Part shown: positions 19,168-29,430 of the stretch, one piece after another
Layout: each line of letters begins with the position of its first letter
Position numbering within the stretch: the stretch's first letter is position 1
Assembly (NCBI RefSeq): GCF_026262505.1
Contig: NC_067203.1
Location: 15,512,392-15,576,391 of the forward strand
DNA length: 64,000 nt
Direction of reading: 5' to 3'
Source of the DNA: Trichomonas vaginalis G3
Lineage: Eukaryota > Parabasalia > Trichomonadida > Trichomonadidae
The notes under the pieces: model-generated
Seen by the model: the letters and a program-made list of their open reading frames with translations, nothing else
Told to the model about the DNA's origin: nothing
Databases searched by the model: none
Made by a program: the position numbers and the translations under genes

Positions 19168-19697
19168 ATTTGTGTTATGCTGCTTTCATTCTTTATTTGA
19201 GAAATATCATGCAATACATCTTATTGCTAAGTTGGAAGATTTTTCCATGAGTAGGTGCCAAAAGTGCTTACTCTTAAACAACCGTCGGATTTCCGGGTGA
19301 AATCGTGACACACTTTCGTCTTTCGTAGGCAGTGGTGGTTGTTACAAAAGGTAACTTCGAATGTAGCGTGAAATCTGCAAAAAAAATTCTGAAATTTGAA
19401 TGGAGAACACAAAAATTGAATAGTTTACGTCAATAAAAAAGAGAAAAATGAAGCCAATGTGTCTCGAACCTAGGACTTAGAGCAGCAATCCCACTGTTTA
19501 TCAAATTACACTACATGCATCTCTCACCTCAGTGAATGAGATCAACTATATGATAACTTTTTCCCCATTATATTCTTGTGGAAAAGTGACAAATAGCAAC
19601 TTTGACCCTCTCTCATTTGTGTTATGCTGCTTTCATTCTTTATTTGAGAAATATCATGCAATACATCTTATTGCTAAGTTGGAAGATTTTTCCATGA
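19168..19697. repeat. 83-bp direct repeats inside the 2.7 kb element
   Basis: Bases 19168-19250 and 19615-19697 are identical (ATTTGTGTTATGCTGC ... TTTTTCCATGA) and lie 447 bp apart. They enclose a 364-bp segment less AT-rich than its surroundings, which contains the tRNA-like stretch. This looks like a nested insertion or an internal tandem duplication. Confidence 0.8.
19446..19530 (-). other. tRNA-like segment with pol III A-box and B-box matches
   Basis: On the minus strand, TAGTGTAATTTGA (19501-19513) fits an A box and GGTTCGAGAC (19461-19470) fits a B box, at tRNA-like spacing. T-rich sequence follows about 20 bases after the B box. The acceptor and T stems do not pair well, so this is not a normal tRNA. 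It could be a tRNA-derived SINE-like head or a decayed pseudo-tRNA. Confidence 0.4.
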
Positions 19698-21053
19698 AAG
19701 AGAAGTATTTCGAAAATTTACTTCTAAACTTCCATTTCAAGTCTATATTTTCTTCTGGGAGAGTTTTTCCTAATATACCGAACTTCTTGGTACTTAAATA
19801 TGGCATTAATAATAGAGATTAACATTCAAATTTTGTAAATGTTAACTGTATTCCCTTAAATAACTAACATTTGATATTTTTGATTATTATTTCCTGTTAA
19901 TCACCATTTTATTTCTCAAAAAAATGTTTGAATGAACTTAAAAAGAATAATTTTTACATTTTCTTTCACATTTTTTAAATTTTCAATTGTTTTTATTCTC
20001 AACAATATATATGAAGATAGCTCAAACATTAGCTTTACATAAATATTGTTATGCAAAATGTTGTAAACAAGCATTCTTTTTTGAAAATTTCTCTCAAAAC
20101 AGAAATATAATGAGCAATTATAAGAAATATGTCTCATTCTATACACATATGATAAAAGTTATGCTGAGACAAAGTGAGGTATTCAATGAATTAAACTATT
20201 TTTAAGAGAATGTTATGTTTAATAAGATGATATTATCATTTCTCAACTAAGATGTGCTACAATATGACTTGGTGAGAAGAAGAACTTTTATCATATTCAA
20301 AAAAATTTATTTTCATTAGATCAAATTGAACAATATTTTTTTACACGCTTTATAACAAACCCATACATATAAATGATTGTAAAATGGTCAAAACCTACTC
20401 AAATCTAAGTTTGAGTTTCGTAATTTGAGAATGAAAAATTAAATTCCATCCAATTGATTTATGACTAACATTTATAATAAAGATATCGGTAAGAAGTTAA
20501 TCTTTGAAGGAAACTTTATGTACTCTTCTTATTGTATTCGAAATTTAATCTTTGGTAATTATCACCGAATCTTTGCAGGGATACTAAGAATCTATCTAGT
20601 TTCCTTCTGCATTTCGATGTTAGCTAAGCTTCAAAGTTAATTTTTAAAATAATGGTATATTTAAAGGGAGAAATCTTTAATTTATGTTTAGCCTTTTGAT
20701 TGTATATGCATTGTATCTAGCGTGGAATGGTTTTCGATGGATGCTAATAAAACATTTTTTAAAATATTTGAAATGCAATTATGAAATCTTGAATTGTGCA
20801 ATTTCGACGATCTAGATTTAATGGAGAATTGAAGGCGCATCATTGCTATAATTATTATATCCAAATTTTAATTTGATATAGAGTTAGCAATCATTTTTCA
20901 TAAAAGTATACGTTTAATAAAAAATCTCGTGTTGCCCAAGGTATTCAATTCTATCCCCGTGTTGCCCAAAAGTACTCAATATTTGAGAGAAATTGAATAG
21001 TTTACACCTGTGTTACACCCGTGTTGCTGCAAAAAAATAAAACCCAATTATTT

Positions 21054-21526
21054 GAGGTTTGTTAATGTTCGTAACAAAAGTTTGTTTATTATGAAAATGT
21101 AAAAGTAAATCATGTTTATCAAAGTGCGAATACTAGGAAATTGAATTTATTTTTCTCCATTAAAGTTTTGGCGCAGAAATTTATCAATAGGACTTGATCT
21201 CTGAACTATGTGAAGCTTTTTCACATGATTTTTCTGGTTAAAAATAGCATATGCCATAGAAAATTTTTTATTTTAATTTGATCTGTGCCGAAACAAAGCA
21301 AAACTTCCAAACAATTACTATATTCTTGGGGTTATATATAAATATGGAATTTGATTCGATTTCTGCTTATCAATAAATAAAATTCAATGTCTAAGATATG
21401 AGATTTCGTAAATCAGGTGATAGAGACAGCATTTATGATGTGTTGTTTAACTATAGTTTCATTAATTAATAATAAATCTTCTGTTATACTACGATTATTT
21501 ATGGAGATTTGTCGATAAAAAAATAA
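21054..21526. other. Resumed duplicated flank, then gene-free upstream region
   Basis: Bases 21046-~21155 continue the duplicated 3' flank also present at 14970-15065. Similarity ends where copy 1 enters the dehydrogenase gene. The remainder is AT-rich with no recognised signal. Confidence 0.7.
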
Positions 21527-22399
21527 ATGGATTCGCATAAATTACCTCAATTCACAGCAGGATTAAAAGCATCTACATTCGAAACTGCTCAAGGTATTAC
21601 TAATTATTACGATCTTGGATCTTCATCAAATAAGTCCATTGTTCTTGTTCCTGGTTATTTATGTTCAGCATTGATGTACAAAGATCTTGCTGAGTACTTA
21701 GTTTCACTCGCATACAGAGTTATTATGTATGATCCATACGGAACTGGTGGATCCATTAAAACTTCCAAAGATAAATACACTTTAGAAACAATGGTTGAGC
21801 AATTAAAATCATTGATAACAAATCTTTATTTAAGAGATGTTATTGTAGTCGGCTATTCTATGGGCGGACTGATTGCTGCAACTTATGCAAAGGAAAATAG
21901 CTCTAAAGTGTCGAAAGTCATTTTAATGATGCCAGCAGGATACAAGGTAAATCAAGGACCACAAACCATTACAATGATTATGAGAACACCTATTATTGGA
22001 CCAAAATTCATGGATTATTTCTATCATTCAACAATTATGGATGCAATCAAAGTTAATTTTGTCCATCCAGAAGATCCAAAGTTTTCTGAAATCATCCAAT
22101 TCCTTTACATGCACATTTATACATCATGGTGCTTAAATCCATCATTTTCTGAAGCAGCATGCGGAATTTTCCGTTTCATGAATGTTGAAGGACATCAAAA
22201 GACATTACAAAGCATCACAAAGCCTGTAACTGTTATTCTTGCAAAGAATGATATTGCAATTCCATTCCAGGACAATTTTGACTTCTGGTCGAAGGTTCCG
22301 AATGTTTCAGTGAACGTTCTCGATGAATGCGGTCACTGGGGAATCCACGAGAAGAGAGATGAAATGTTTGAGATTATTGACAAATCATTAGCTGTTTGA
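21527..22399 (+). CDS. Alpha/beta-hydrolase fold protein (290 aa)
   Basis: A complete alpha/beta-hydrolase core is visible: the oxyanion region VLVPGYLCS, the nucleophile elbow GYSMGG with Ser111, an acid in AKNDIAIP (Asp242) and His270 in CGHWGIHE, giving a full catalytic triad. The protein lacks a signal peptide or anchor, so it is probably cytosolic. Length and motif spacing fit esterase/lipase-like or epoxide-hydrolase-like members. The substrate cannot be read from sequence. The downstream neighbour is convergent CFAP58. No clear Inr precedes the ATG. Confidence 0.88.
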   Translation: MDSHKLPQFTAGLKASTFETAQGITNYYDLGSSSNKSIVLVPGYLCSALMYKDLAEYLVSLAYRVIMYDPYGTGGSIKTSKDKYTLETMVEQLKSLITNLYLRDVIVVGYSMGGLIAATYAKENSSKVSKVILMMPAGYKVNQGPQTITMIMRTPIIGPKFMDYFYHSTIMDAIKVNFVHPEDPKFSEIIQFLYMHIYTSWCLNPSFSEAACGIFRFMNVEGHQKTLQSITKPVTVILAKNDIAIPFQDNFDFWSKVPNVSVNVLDECGHWGIHEKRDEMFEIIDKSLAV

Positions 22400-23005
22400 A
22401 GGTTTGTAAATAAACTGTATTTATATGTAGAAAATTATATTTTTATTCATAAATATTCTGTTTTTTTGTAAAATTCTTCTCAAGTTTTTTTGAATGTAAT
22501 CACTTTTATCTTCTGAAGTTTACGACTCTTTTTTGTAATTGATAAACTCGTATAAGGAAACATTTGATATTGTAGGCAATTTAATAATTCATATCTTCAA
22601 GTGTATGTGTTCAAATCTCCTCACATTCAGCATTTTTCAACTATTGTCCAAGTCAATAAACTCCTTCTGAACATTATGCATAGTTTAAGTATAAAAATAT
22701 CACATGAATTCATGATATTTCAAGAAGATATCCCTTCATATTTGCTTTCAGGTATCTCATAAAACTAGATAATATCATCAATGATGTATCTAAGTCAGAA
22801 ACAAATCCAAATAGAAGAACTCGCTATGAATTAAACTAGTCTAACATCAATTTCTAAAACAAACTATTAATTGCTTTTAACTAAGCACTGAAGTGTTTAT
22901 TCACCTAATTTCAAGGAGACCCAATGGTTTAAAAATATCCAATGCAAATATAAAATAAAATGTTTAACAAACAAAAAATAAAACAAAAATATATATTAAA
23001 AAAAG
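22400..23005. other. Convergent intergenic region, nothing recognised
   Basis: This is AT-rich sequence with no supported coding frame or strong repeat. Confidence 0.55.
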
Positions 23006-25759
23006 TTAAGTAAAAACAGGACTTTCAATTACGTAAGGTTTGACTATTTGAGCCTTTGGAGTAAAGTTATTTCCTCTTGGTGTTGTTGGGTTCTTCTTTG
23101 GCAGCAATTTCCTGTTCATCTTCAGCCTGGCGCTGAAAGGAGCTGGAGCAACAGTTGGAACATGAGGAGAAGCCAAAGCAAATCCTCCTCCAATGAAAAG
23201 TGTTTCAACTCTTGGCAATTTCAAAGGTGGAAGTTTGGGTGTTTGCAGTGTATCAGCTCTACTCATCTTATACGACATCTGGGAGTTCATTATCTTCTCA
23301 TTCCTTAATTGGTCGCGTGCAGAAATCACTTCACTTTCTCTTTCAATTAAATTATTTTTATCGTCTTGGTATTTTTGGTCCATATTCATTAAATGGACTG
23401 TTTTTGTTCTCAGCTGTTGGTTCAGTGTGTCCATCTCCGTATGAGGGTCTATCCTGGAGTTATACACGTGTTTAACAAGTCTTTCGTATTCTTTTTTCAA
23501 ATCTTTGACTTGTTTCTTCAATTTTTCGCAAAATCTGGATTTATTCCATGATTCTTCGATTATCTGATGCTTCATTCGTATCAATGCGTATTTCTCTGGG
23601 TCCGTGGATTCCATCATTGATACACTATGAACAAAACGAGGTTTTTCTAGCTCATTTTCCATGGCAGAACTAAGTTTTTTGTTGTATTCGAGTTCTGACT
23701 CCATTTTCACGAATTCTTTCTTCATGTTGATGGATTCGAGGGATTTCCATTGAAGTAATTGCTGTTTCTCGACTTCCCGCTGCAAATTGGCCTTCAAATC
23801 TTGGATTTCTTGAGATTTGTCAGAATATAACTTGTATTTGTTGTTTAAAGCAGCTTTTTTAAGGACAACGTCTTCTCTAACGACAAATAATGGCTTCTCT
23901 ACATTGTAGATCTGCAAATGAAGCGATCTTATGATATTATTTATTTGATTAAGTTCTCTTTTGAGTTCTTCAATGGAAGTTTGGGCCATATCGAAGATCA
24001 TTCGCTTCTGATCCTTTTCTTCCATCAAATTCTGGATTCTCTGGTTTTGTTCCTCGATATCAGAATTTAATTTTTCGATTTCGGATTCAAGTTCGTTATT
24101 TTCGTTCTCCGTTTTGAGTCTTATGAGATGTTCATCAGCAATCTTCACGTCAATGTCGTTAATTATGTTCTTATACCTATAAACTTCTTCTCTCTTCAAA
24201 TGCATATCGCTGAGTATGTTTTCTTGGTCTCTGTTCATCTGTGTCAGTGTTGATTCAAGTCTGTGACACTCTCCAGAGATGCTTTGGTTCTGAGAACTCA
24301 AATTTGAAATTTGATTTCCCAAAATTTTGTAGTTTTTCGTGTTTTCGTCTATCTGCTTGTTTCTAACTGCATTGTTTGCGGCTAAGGCAGCTCCATTCTT
24401 GCGATCTAAGGCTGCTTTCGACTTAAATCTAAATGCTTCGTCTTCTAAGTTACTTCCGTATGTTTCGTCATTGAAATTCTCTTGTTTGAGCTTGAGTTTG
24501 TCTAATTCTGCTTTTCTGATCCTTTCACTCTCGGAATTTTGCTGATATTTAGATTTTTCGAGATCTTCTTCCAAATTGCCAACAATGAACTGCTGCTTGT
24601 CGGCAGTAAGTTGCTTAGCCTTAATAGACATGGATAAAGAGTTTTTGACCGTTTTTGCCTGTTGAATAATATCTCGATTTTGTTGGATCGCGTTTTGGTA
24701 CTCATTCTTTACATTCTGGATCTCTGAGTGATATTTAGTTATTTCCTTTTGGTCATTTAGCAAATCTTCTTTCTCTTTGTTTAATAATTTCAAATCAGCT
24801 GGAAAAGTGCTTGCGATCATTTCCTGACGGTCGTAGTATCCTTGCTGCGCTTTAATAAGCTTATTGTAGTCATCGTTTTTCTTTTTAGTCATTCTTAAAT
24901 TGATTTTTCCGCGATGTATTTTTTTATGGATTAAAAACCGTTCGTAATCGGTATTGTCTTGGTCCATGAGTAGCTTACGTTTTACTTCTTGATTTTGAGC
25001 GATTCTTTCTTGACTTTCTTTTATTTGGTTTATATTCTGCTTATATTTGTCAGTTAAGGCTTGTATTTGTTCATGGATGACTTTGGCTTCACTATTTGTT
25101 GAATTGAAGACATCTTCGTTGTTAGAAATTGTTGAATTTAGTTGATTTAAATCTTCTTGAACTAAATCTAATTCTTCTTTCGTTTTGGATGCTTCTTTAA
25201 CTAAACTGACTCCTTCCGTTCTCATTGACTCGATTTGTTTTCTCATATTTTCCATATCTTCATTATTCTTTTTAATTTCAGCTCTAATCTTCTCAATATC
25301 ACTTGTAACATCTTGCTCTGATACTTCCCTTGTCGCTGTAAAGTTTTTTGTCTGTTCTACTAAGTTTGATAACCTAAAAGTTTCTGCTTTTAAATTTTCA
25401 ATAATTATGACTGTTCTTCGGTCATTTTCTTCACTCTTTGATACAATCTCCCACGCTCTTTCAAATTCGTTTCTTAAATTGTTGATTGTAGTTTGATCTT
25501 CTTGACTCAGCTTCAAAACTTGCGCAATTTTCTCTGCATTCTGTAAAATGTCATTGTTAAGAGCAGAGCACTTCTCAACAAGTGATTTATTATGTTCTTG
25601 TGATAGAATTAACGCGTTATGTAACTCTTCGTAACTGTTTCTGAACTTTTCGAGCGATTTGTCTTGGACAATCTCGTTGATTACTTGATGAAAGTTCTTT
25701 TCGATCTCTAAAAAGCTGTCCTGGTCAGCGAGATCTTCTTTTCCAGGATCTTTCGACAT
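23006..25759 (-). CDS. Cilia- and flagella-associated protein 58 (CFAP58/CCDC147) homologue (917 aa)
   Basis: Almost the whole protein is coiled coil. The N-terminal region (SLEKFRNSYEELHNAL, then LKLSQEDQTTINNLRNEFERAWEIV and LSNLVEQ) follows the conserved start of CFAP58 in order and spacing, and the length is close to that of the animal protein (~870 aa). The last ~90 residues are basic and proline-containing, beyond the coils. CFAP58 is an axonemal/intra-manchette protein needed for flagellar assembly or motility, which fits a flagellated protist. The frame is intact. No Inr was seen before the ATG. Confidence 0.8.
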   Translation of the reverse strand: MSKDPGKEDLADQDSFLEIEKNFHQVINEIVQDKSLEKFRNSYEELHNALILSQEHNKSLVEKCSALNNDILQNAEKIAQVLKLSQEDQTTINNLRNEFERAWEIVSKSEENDRRTVIIIENLKAETFRLSNLVEQTKNFTATREVSEQDVTSDIEKIRAEIKKNNEDMENMRKQIESMRTEGVSLVKEASKTKEELDLVQEDLNQLNSTISNNEDVFNSTNSEAKVIHEQIQALTDKYKQNINQIKESQERIAQNQEVKRKLLMDQDNTDYERFLIHKKIHRGKINLRMTKKKNDDYNKLIKAQQGYYDRQEMIASTFPADLKLLNKEKEDLLNDQKEITKYHSEIQNVKNEYQNAIQQNRDIIQQAKTVKNSLSMSIKAKQLTADKQQFIVGNLEEDLEKSKYQQNSESERIRKAELDKLKLKQENFNDETYGSNLEDEAFRFKSKAALDRKNGAALAANNAVRNKQIDENTKNYKILGNQISNLSSQNQSISGECHRLESTLTQMNRDQENILSDMHLKREEVYRYKNIINDIDVKIADEHLIRLKTENENNELESEIEKLNSDIEEQNQRIQNLMEEKDQKRMIFDMAQTSIEELKRELNQINNIIRSLHLQIYNVEKPLFVVREDVVLKKAALNNKYKLYSDKSQEIQDLKANLQREVEKQQLLQWKSLESINMKKEFVKMESELEYNKKLSSAMENELEKPRFVHSVSMMESTDPEKYALIRMKHQIIEESWNKSRFCEKLKKQVKDLKKEYERLVKHVYNSRIDPHTEMDTLNQQLRTKTVHLMNMDQKYQDDKNNLIERESEVISARDQLRNEKIMNSQMSYKMSRADTLQTPKLPPLKLPRVETLFIGGGFALASPHVPTVAPAPFSARLKMNRKLLPKKNPTTPRGNNFTPKAQIVKPYVIESPVFT

Positions 25760-26110
25760 TTTTTTGTTTTCTTTACAATTTTGGAAACTTTACAAAATCT
25801 GTTACTAATCTACTTTGATTTGTTTTATGTATAATATCATATTCTGTAATAATGAATCAAAATATTTGCTTAAATACTCGATATCTTCTTTATTTCAGGA
25901 AATTTTACATTCAATCAGGGAAATATTTAAGAAATACGTCCTTGAGAGAAAGCCATTATTGATGACTAGCATAAATAGAGATCAGACTCTGCAGTAACAT
26001 GTTGATACGAACTTCAAATGTGGTAAACCAAATTCAAAGTCTGCCTTAATTTGAAAAATATGATTGAATTTTAAGATAAAAAAAATGCTTTTAATTAGAA
26101 CAAATCAATG
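25760..26110. other. Intergenic region, nothing recognised
   Basis: This is AT-rich sequence upstream of CFAP58 and downstream of the ankyrin gene. No supported feature was seen. Confidence 0.5.
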
Positions 26111-27637
26111 TTAAAAATCTACACCTTCTGACATTGCATATTGAATACAATATATATTAAGTGCCTTGAAAATTGTAGGATCTTCAATTTGTTGGGCAAT
26201 ATCAAGAGGAATATTTCCATTATTGTCCTTGATTAATGGATTTGCATTAGTATTGAAAAATACCATAATCATTTCCTTTCGATCTAATTTAGCTGCATAA
26301 TGGAGGGCAGTCATTCCTGTTGTTGGAGATTGCTCATCAATATCAGCTCCATTTTTAATTAAATGAATTAAAGCATTGAATTCGTTGTATTTTACAGCTT
26401 GGATAACTTTTGGTTCATTCTCATCAAAGTCCGATGGAATTTGATATCCAAGTGATTTATAATATGAAACAAGGTCATCATGTCCTAAAATAAGAGCCAA
26501 TAATGGTGGTTCATTACCATTTTCGTTCTTCCAATTGATTGAGGCGCCATGAGAAACAAGAGATTTGACTAAATCCAAATCATTAATTATTGAAGCCAAG
26601 TGCAATGTGGAGTAATCATCGGCAATTGATACATTTGCACCTTTCTGAATTAGAAAGTCGGCAATTTTTGTTTTTCCGTGAATTAATGCAACTAAGAGTG
26701 GAGTCTTTCCAGATTCGTTTGTTGCATCAATATTGGCACCATGAGACAAGAGGAATTCTGCGGCCTCCACATTTCCTCCTGCGGCCGCATAATGGAGAGG
26801 TGTTTTTCTATTGTTTGTTTCCAAATTGAGATTAGCATTTGCCTGTAAAAGTGGTTCTAGTAAATAATTTAATCTCTTGTATTTGGCGGCATCATGAATG
26901 GCAGATTTTCCTTTCTTGTCTTGAATGTTAACGTCTGCTCCATTCTCGATAAGATAAATGCATGTATCAGGTTGGTTATAGAAAATTGCTTTCAAAAGAG
27001 CAGTTTGACCTTCATTATTTTGAATGTTTAAATTGATGTTATGATTCATGAGGAATTTAATCATTTCGAGATTGTTTTTCTGGGCACAAAAATGAAGTAT
27101 TGTTTCGTCGTCCTCATATTGAGCATTGACATTAGCTCCGTGCGAAATTAAAATTTTGGCAACATCTTCACTACCGCATTGAACCGCAACCATGAATGGT
27201 GTAGCCCCATTGTTATCTGTTATGTCGATTGTTGGAACTTTTGAAACTAAATACTCTGCAACATCTTGACAATTTTTCATACCAGCACTATGCAAAGGTG
27301 TTTCACCATGAGATCCTTTGGCAATAATATTTGCCCCATGAGATAATAAAAACTCTGCTGCTTTAACATTGTTATGAAATGCTGCAATGTGAAGTGATGT
27401 AATTCCGTATGATCCGATTGCATTAATATCTGCTCCATGATTAAGGAGTATTTCAGCAACCTCAAAGTAGTTATTGCTTGTTGCAATTTCAAGACAAGTC
27501 TTATCATCTTCATTGGTTGCATCTAAATCCTGGATGCCGTCAATTATCTTCAAAACTTCTTCTTTGTTGTTATCCGAAACAGCTTTGAATAACAATTTGA
27601 TGCCTTGTTTATTGGAGGAATGAGCGGATTTTCCCAT
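26111..27637 (-). CDS. Ankyrin-repeat protein (508 aa)
   Basis: Roughly thirteen ankyrin repeats occupy residues ~25-490, many with the core GANINA..G.TPLHYAA....A.FLLSHGA. There is no signal peptide, membrane segment or second domain. The repeats are individually diverged, unlike the freshly duplicated ones in the 53 kb paralogue. The start is placed at the ATG at 27637 because a perfect initiator, TCATTTTT, lies 5-12 bases upstream; an in-frame ATG 18 bases further up is less likely. Ankyrin repeats are protein-binding scaffolds and the partner is unknown. Confidence 0.88.
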   Translation of the reverse strand: MGKSAHSSNKQGIKLLFKAVSDNNKEEVLKIIDGIQDLDATNEDDKTCLEIATSNNYFEVAEILLNHGADINAIGSYGITSLHIAAFHNNVKAAEFLLSHGANIIAKGSHGETPLHSAGMKNCQDVAEYLVSKVPTIDITDNNGATPFMVAVQCGSEDVAKILISHGANVNAQYEDDETILHFCAQKNNLEMIKFLMNHNINLNIQNNEGQTALLKAIFYNQPDTCIYLIENGADVNIQDKKGKSAIHDAAKYKRLNYLLEPLLQANANLNLETNNRKTPLHYAAAGGNVEAAEFLLSHGANIDATNESGKTPLLVALIHGKTKIADFLIQKGANVSIADDYSTLHLASIINDLDLVKSLVSHGASINWKNENGNEPPLLALILGHDDLVSYYKSLGYQIPSDFDENEPKVIQAVKYNEFNALIHLIKNGADIDEQSPTTGMTALHYAAKLDRKEMIMVFFNTNANPLIKDNNGNIPLDIAQQIEDPTIFKALNIYCIQYAMSEGVDF

Positions 27638-27641
27638 GAAT

Positions 27642-27649
27642 AAAAATGA
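27642..27649 (-). promoter_or_regulatory. Inr-type initiator of the ankyrin gene
   Basis: On the minus strand this is TCATTTTT, placed immediately before the ATG at 27637. It decides the start codon. Confidence 0.6.
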
Positions 27650-28052
27650 AATCAAAAAAAAATTTTATTTTTGAGAAGTACTGAAAATTTTTTGTATTTA
27701 GATATGAAAATGTCCTTTAATATTTATAATTTAACATATATTTTCAATATTGTCTCTTCATATCCAATAAATTTTGAAAGTCGCACAATTTTTGGACACA
27801 TTTGATTTTCTTAGAATAATTTCATTCCAAATTGGAGTCGAATGAGAAAAAATTATTTAAAATAAGCCCTTTCAATTTTTGTGTTTTGAAAAATTTTTAT
27901 TGTCGAAAAAGTGACTTTCAAAATTTGACACAAAAAAAGGGTACCGACAATAATGGCAATGGGAATCAGTTAGGGTATGACATCAAATTTTATTACATGA
28001 TACAACTAGGATTTTAAAAATTTATACAAGATTTGCCTGAGAAAGAAGAAGA

Positions 28053-28060
28053 GGCCGTTT
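28053..28060 (+). promoter_or_regulatory. M3-type (Myb-like) promoter element
   Basis: GGCCGTTT fits the Trichomonas M3 consensus (D)(R)C(S)G(Y)T(D). It lies 13 bases upstream of an Inr (28074-28079, TCACTT), the arrangement known for this lineage. Confidence 0.5.
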
Positions 28061-28073
28061 AATATTTATTTTG

Positions 28074-28079
28074 TCACTT
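28074..28079 (+). promoter_or_regulatory. Inr-type initiator of the 325-aa coiled-coil gene
   Basis: TCACTT (followed by TT) lies 19 bases before the ATG at 28099 and fits the Inr consensus. Confidence 0.6.
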
Positions 28080-28098
28080 TTACATCGCTCTTACCAAA

Positions 28099-29076
28099 AT
28101 GGAGGAACTTGTTAAAGGATTGAGAGAGAGAATAGAAGAATTAGAAAGAAATGAAGAGGAAATGAAGCTATTTATTTCAAAGTTGACAAGTGATAACTTG
28201 TCGCTTGTAACAGATGCAGCTCATGCAGCAGCTCTGAGAAAGCAACTAGAAAGTCTTTTAGCTGATAAAAATCTCATTAAGTTGAAAGCCTATACATCAT
28301 CTGGTATGGATTTAGAGGCAGATTCCATTTTGGAAAAGAAAAATCAAGAATTGTTAGAACATATTCAAAAAATAACAGCAGAAAGAGATTCATATGCGCA
28401 AGATGCATCCGAAAAGAAGTTTTTTGAAGAGGAAATTCAGAAAAAGAACAACGAAATCATCTCATTAACGCAACAACTCTCTGTATCTAAACATAATGTT
28501 GAAATTCTTCAAGTCCAATTGAAATCTCAGTCATTTGATTCTGCAGAAAACCCAATAGAGACAGAAACACAAATTAACCATTTAAACGAAGAAATATTAC
28601 AATTACGAGACTTACTTCAGAAAAAAGCTCAAGAACTTGGTGCTGCCCAAGCCCAGAATAAAGAACTTACTCTCAAAAATTCAAAATTGCAAGATCAAAT
28701 TCATCAAAACGAATTAATGCTCTCTGTATTGAGTTCAGAAAATAAAATGCTTTCTGGCGAAAATTATGACAAAAGCATAGTAGAAAATCACGCTCAGCAC
28801 TTGGCAAATAAATATTTGAATGATTTGTACGGAAAAGTCGATAATCTTGAAAAGAAAGCGTCATCTTTGACAACAAAACTTCTTACTTTATCTAACATGC
28901 CAATATCATCTCATAAACAAGAGGATTTGGACGAAATTAATGATTTAAAGGAACAATTAGCAGAAGCTGAAGAAAAAATCCAAGATTTTGAAGAAAATGA
29001 CTATGCCCCAAAGTATGCTGCAGCTATGACTCGCATTAAGGAATTAGAAAGAAGACTTCAACAATATGAAAACTGA
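28099..29076 (+). CDS. Coiled-coil protein (325 aa), family unknown
   Basis: Nearly all residues fall in heptad-rich helix (for example LRERIEELERNEEEMK, then ERDSYAQDASEK and ELERRLQQYEN at the end), with a short break near residues 60-75. There is no membrane segment or catalytic motif. The start is supported by an M3+Inr pair immediately upstream. It could be cytoskeletal or a trafficking tether, but the sequence does not specify which. Confidence 0.75.
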   Translation: MEELVKGLRERIEELERNEEEMKLFISKLTSDNLSLVTDAAHAAALRKQLESLLADKNLIKLKAYTSSGMDLEADSILEKKNQELLEHIQKITAERDSYAQDASEKKFFEEEIQKKNNEIISLTQQLSVSKHNVEILQVQLKSQSFDSAENPIETETQINHLNEEILQLRDLLQKKAQELGAAQAQNKELTLKNSKLQDQIHQNELMLSVLSSENKMLSGENYDKSIVENHAQHLANKYLNDLYGKVDNLEKKASSLTTKLLTLSNMPISSHKQEDLDEINDLKEQLAEAEEKIQDFEENDYAPKYAAAMTRIKELERRLQQYEN

Positions 29077-29430
29077 TTTTGTATTTTTTTGTTTTGTTTA
29101 AATGTATTTGTTTGTATTATATGACTACTGTCAAATAATTTAATATTTTTGCTTAGACTTTTATTCAAACATCATATTATAATTGAATTTAGTTATTTAC
29201 TTAAATATGAGAGTAAAATACCTGAACAGATTGCCTCATTAGTATCTTAAAACAATAATGGCAATATTTTTAATGTTTATTGCTGATAATATCCTGAAGT
29301 ATATGTTTTCGATTGTGTTTTAATAAAACAAACAGAAGCAAACATGGTATAATATAGTTTGGAATGCTTATACTTAGAATGTTTTTCACATTGGTTAGAA
29401 AAATTCTTAAATAAATATTAAAATTTTTAT
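29077..29430. other. Convergent intergenic region, nothing recognised
   Basis: Only AT-rich sequence is seen, without a supported frame. Confidence 0.5.

Larger units (their letters stand above)
18327..21045. mobile_element. 2,719-bp non-autonomous DNA element with 121-bp terminal inverted repeats
   Basis: The left end 18327-18447 and right end 20925-21045 are inverted copies with one mismatch, starting GGGTTTTATTTTTTTGCAGC. They are bordered by an identical 8-bp duplication AATTATTT (18319-18326 and 21046-21053). The empty site survives in the duplicated copy of the flank near 14970 (GATAATTATTTGAGG), which proves insertion. No transposase or other long frame lies inside, so movement must have depended on proteins in trans. 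An 8-bp duplication would fit hAT-like elements among others, but the family is not established. The near-identical ends imply a fairly recent insertion. Confidence 0.92.

Noticed and set aside
19446-19530. A functional tRNA gene
   Set aside because: A- and B-box matches exist but the acceptor and T stems do not pair; kept only as tRNA-like.
19532-19822. 96-codon frame inside the 2.7 kb element
   Set aside because: It spans a repeat junction, has no transposase-like motif, and looks like chance in AT-rich DNA.
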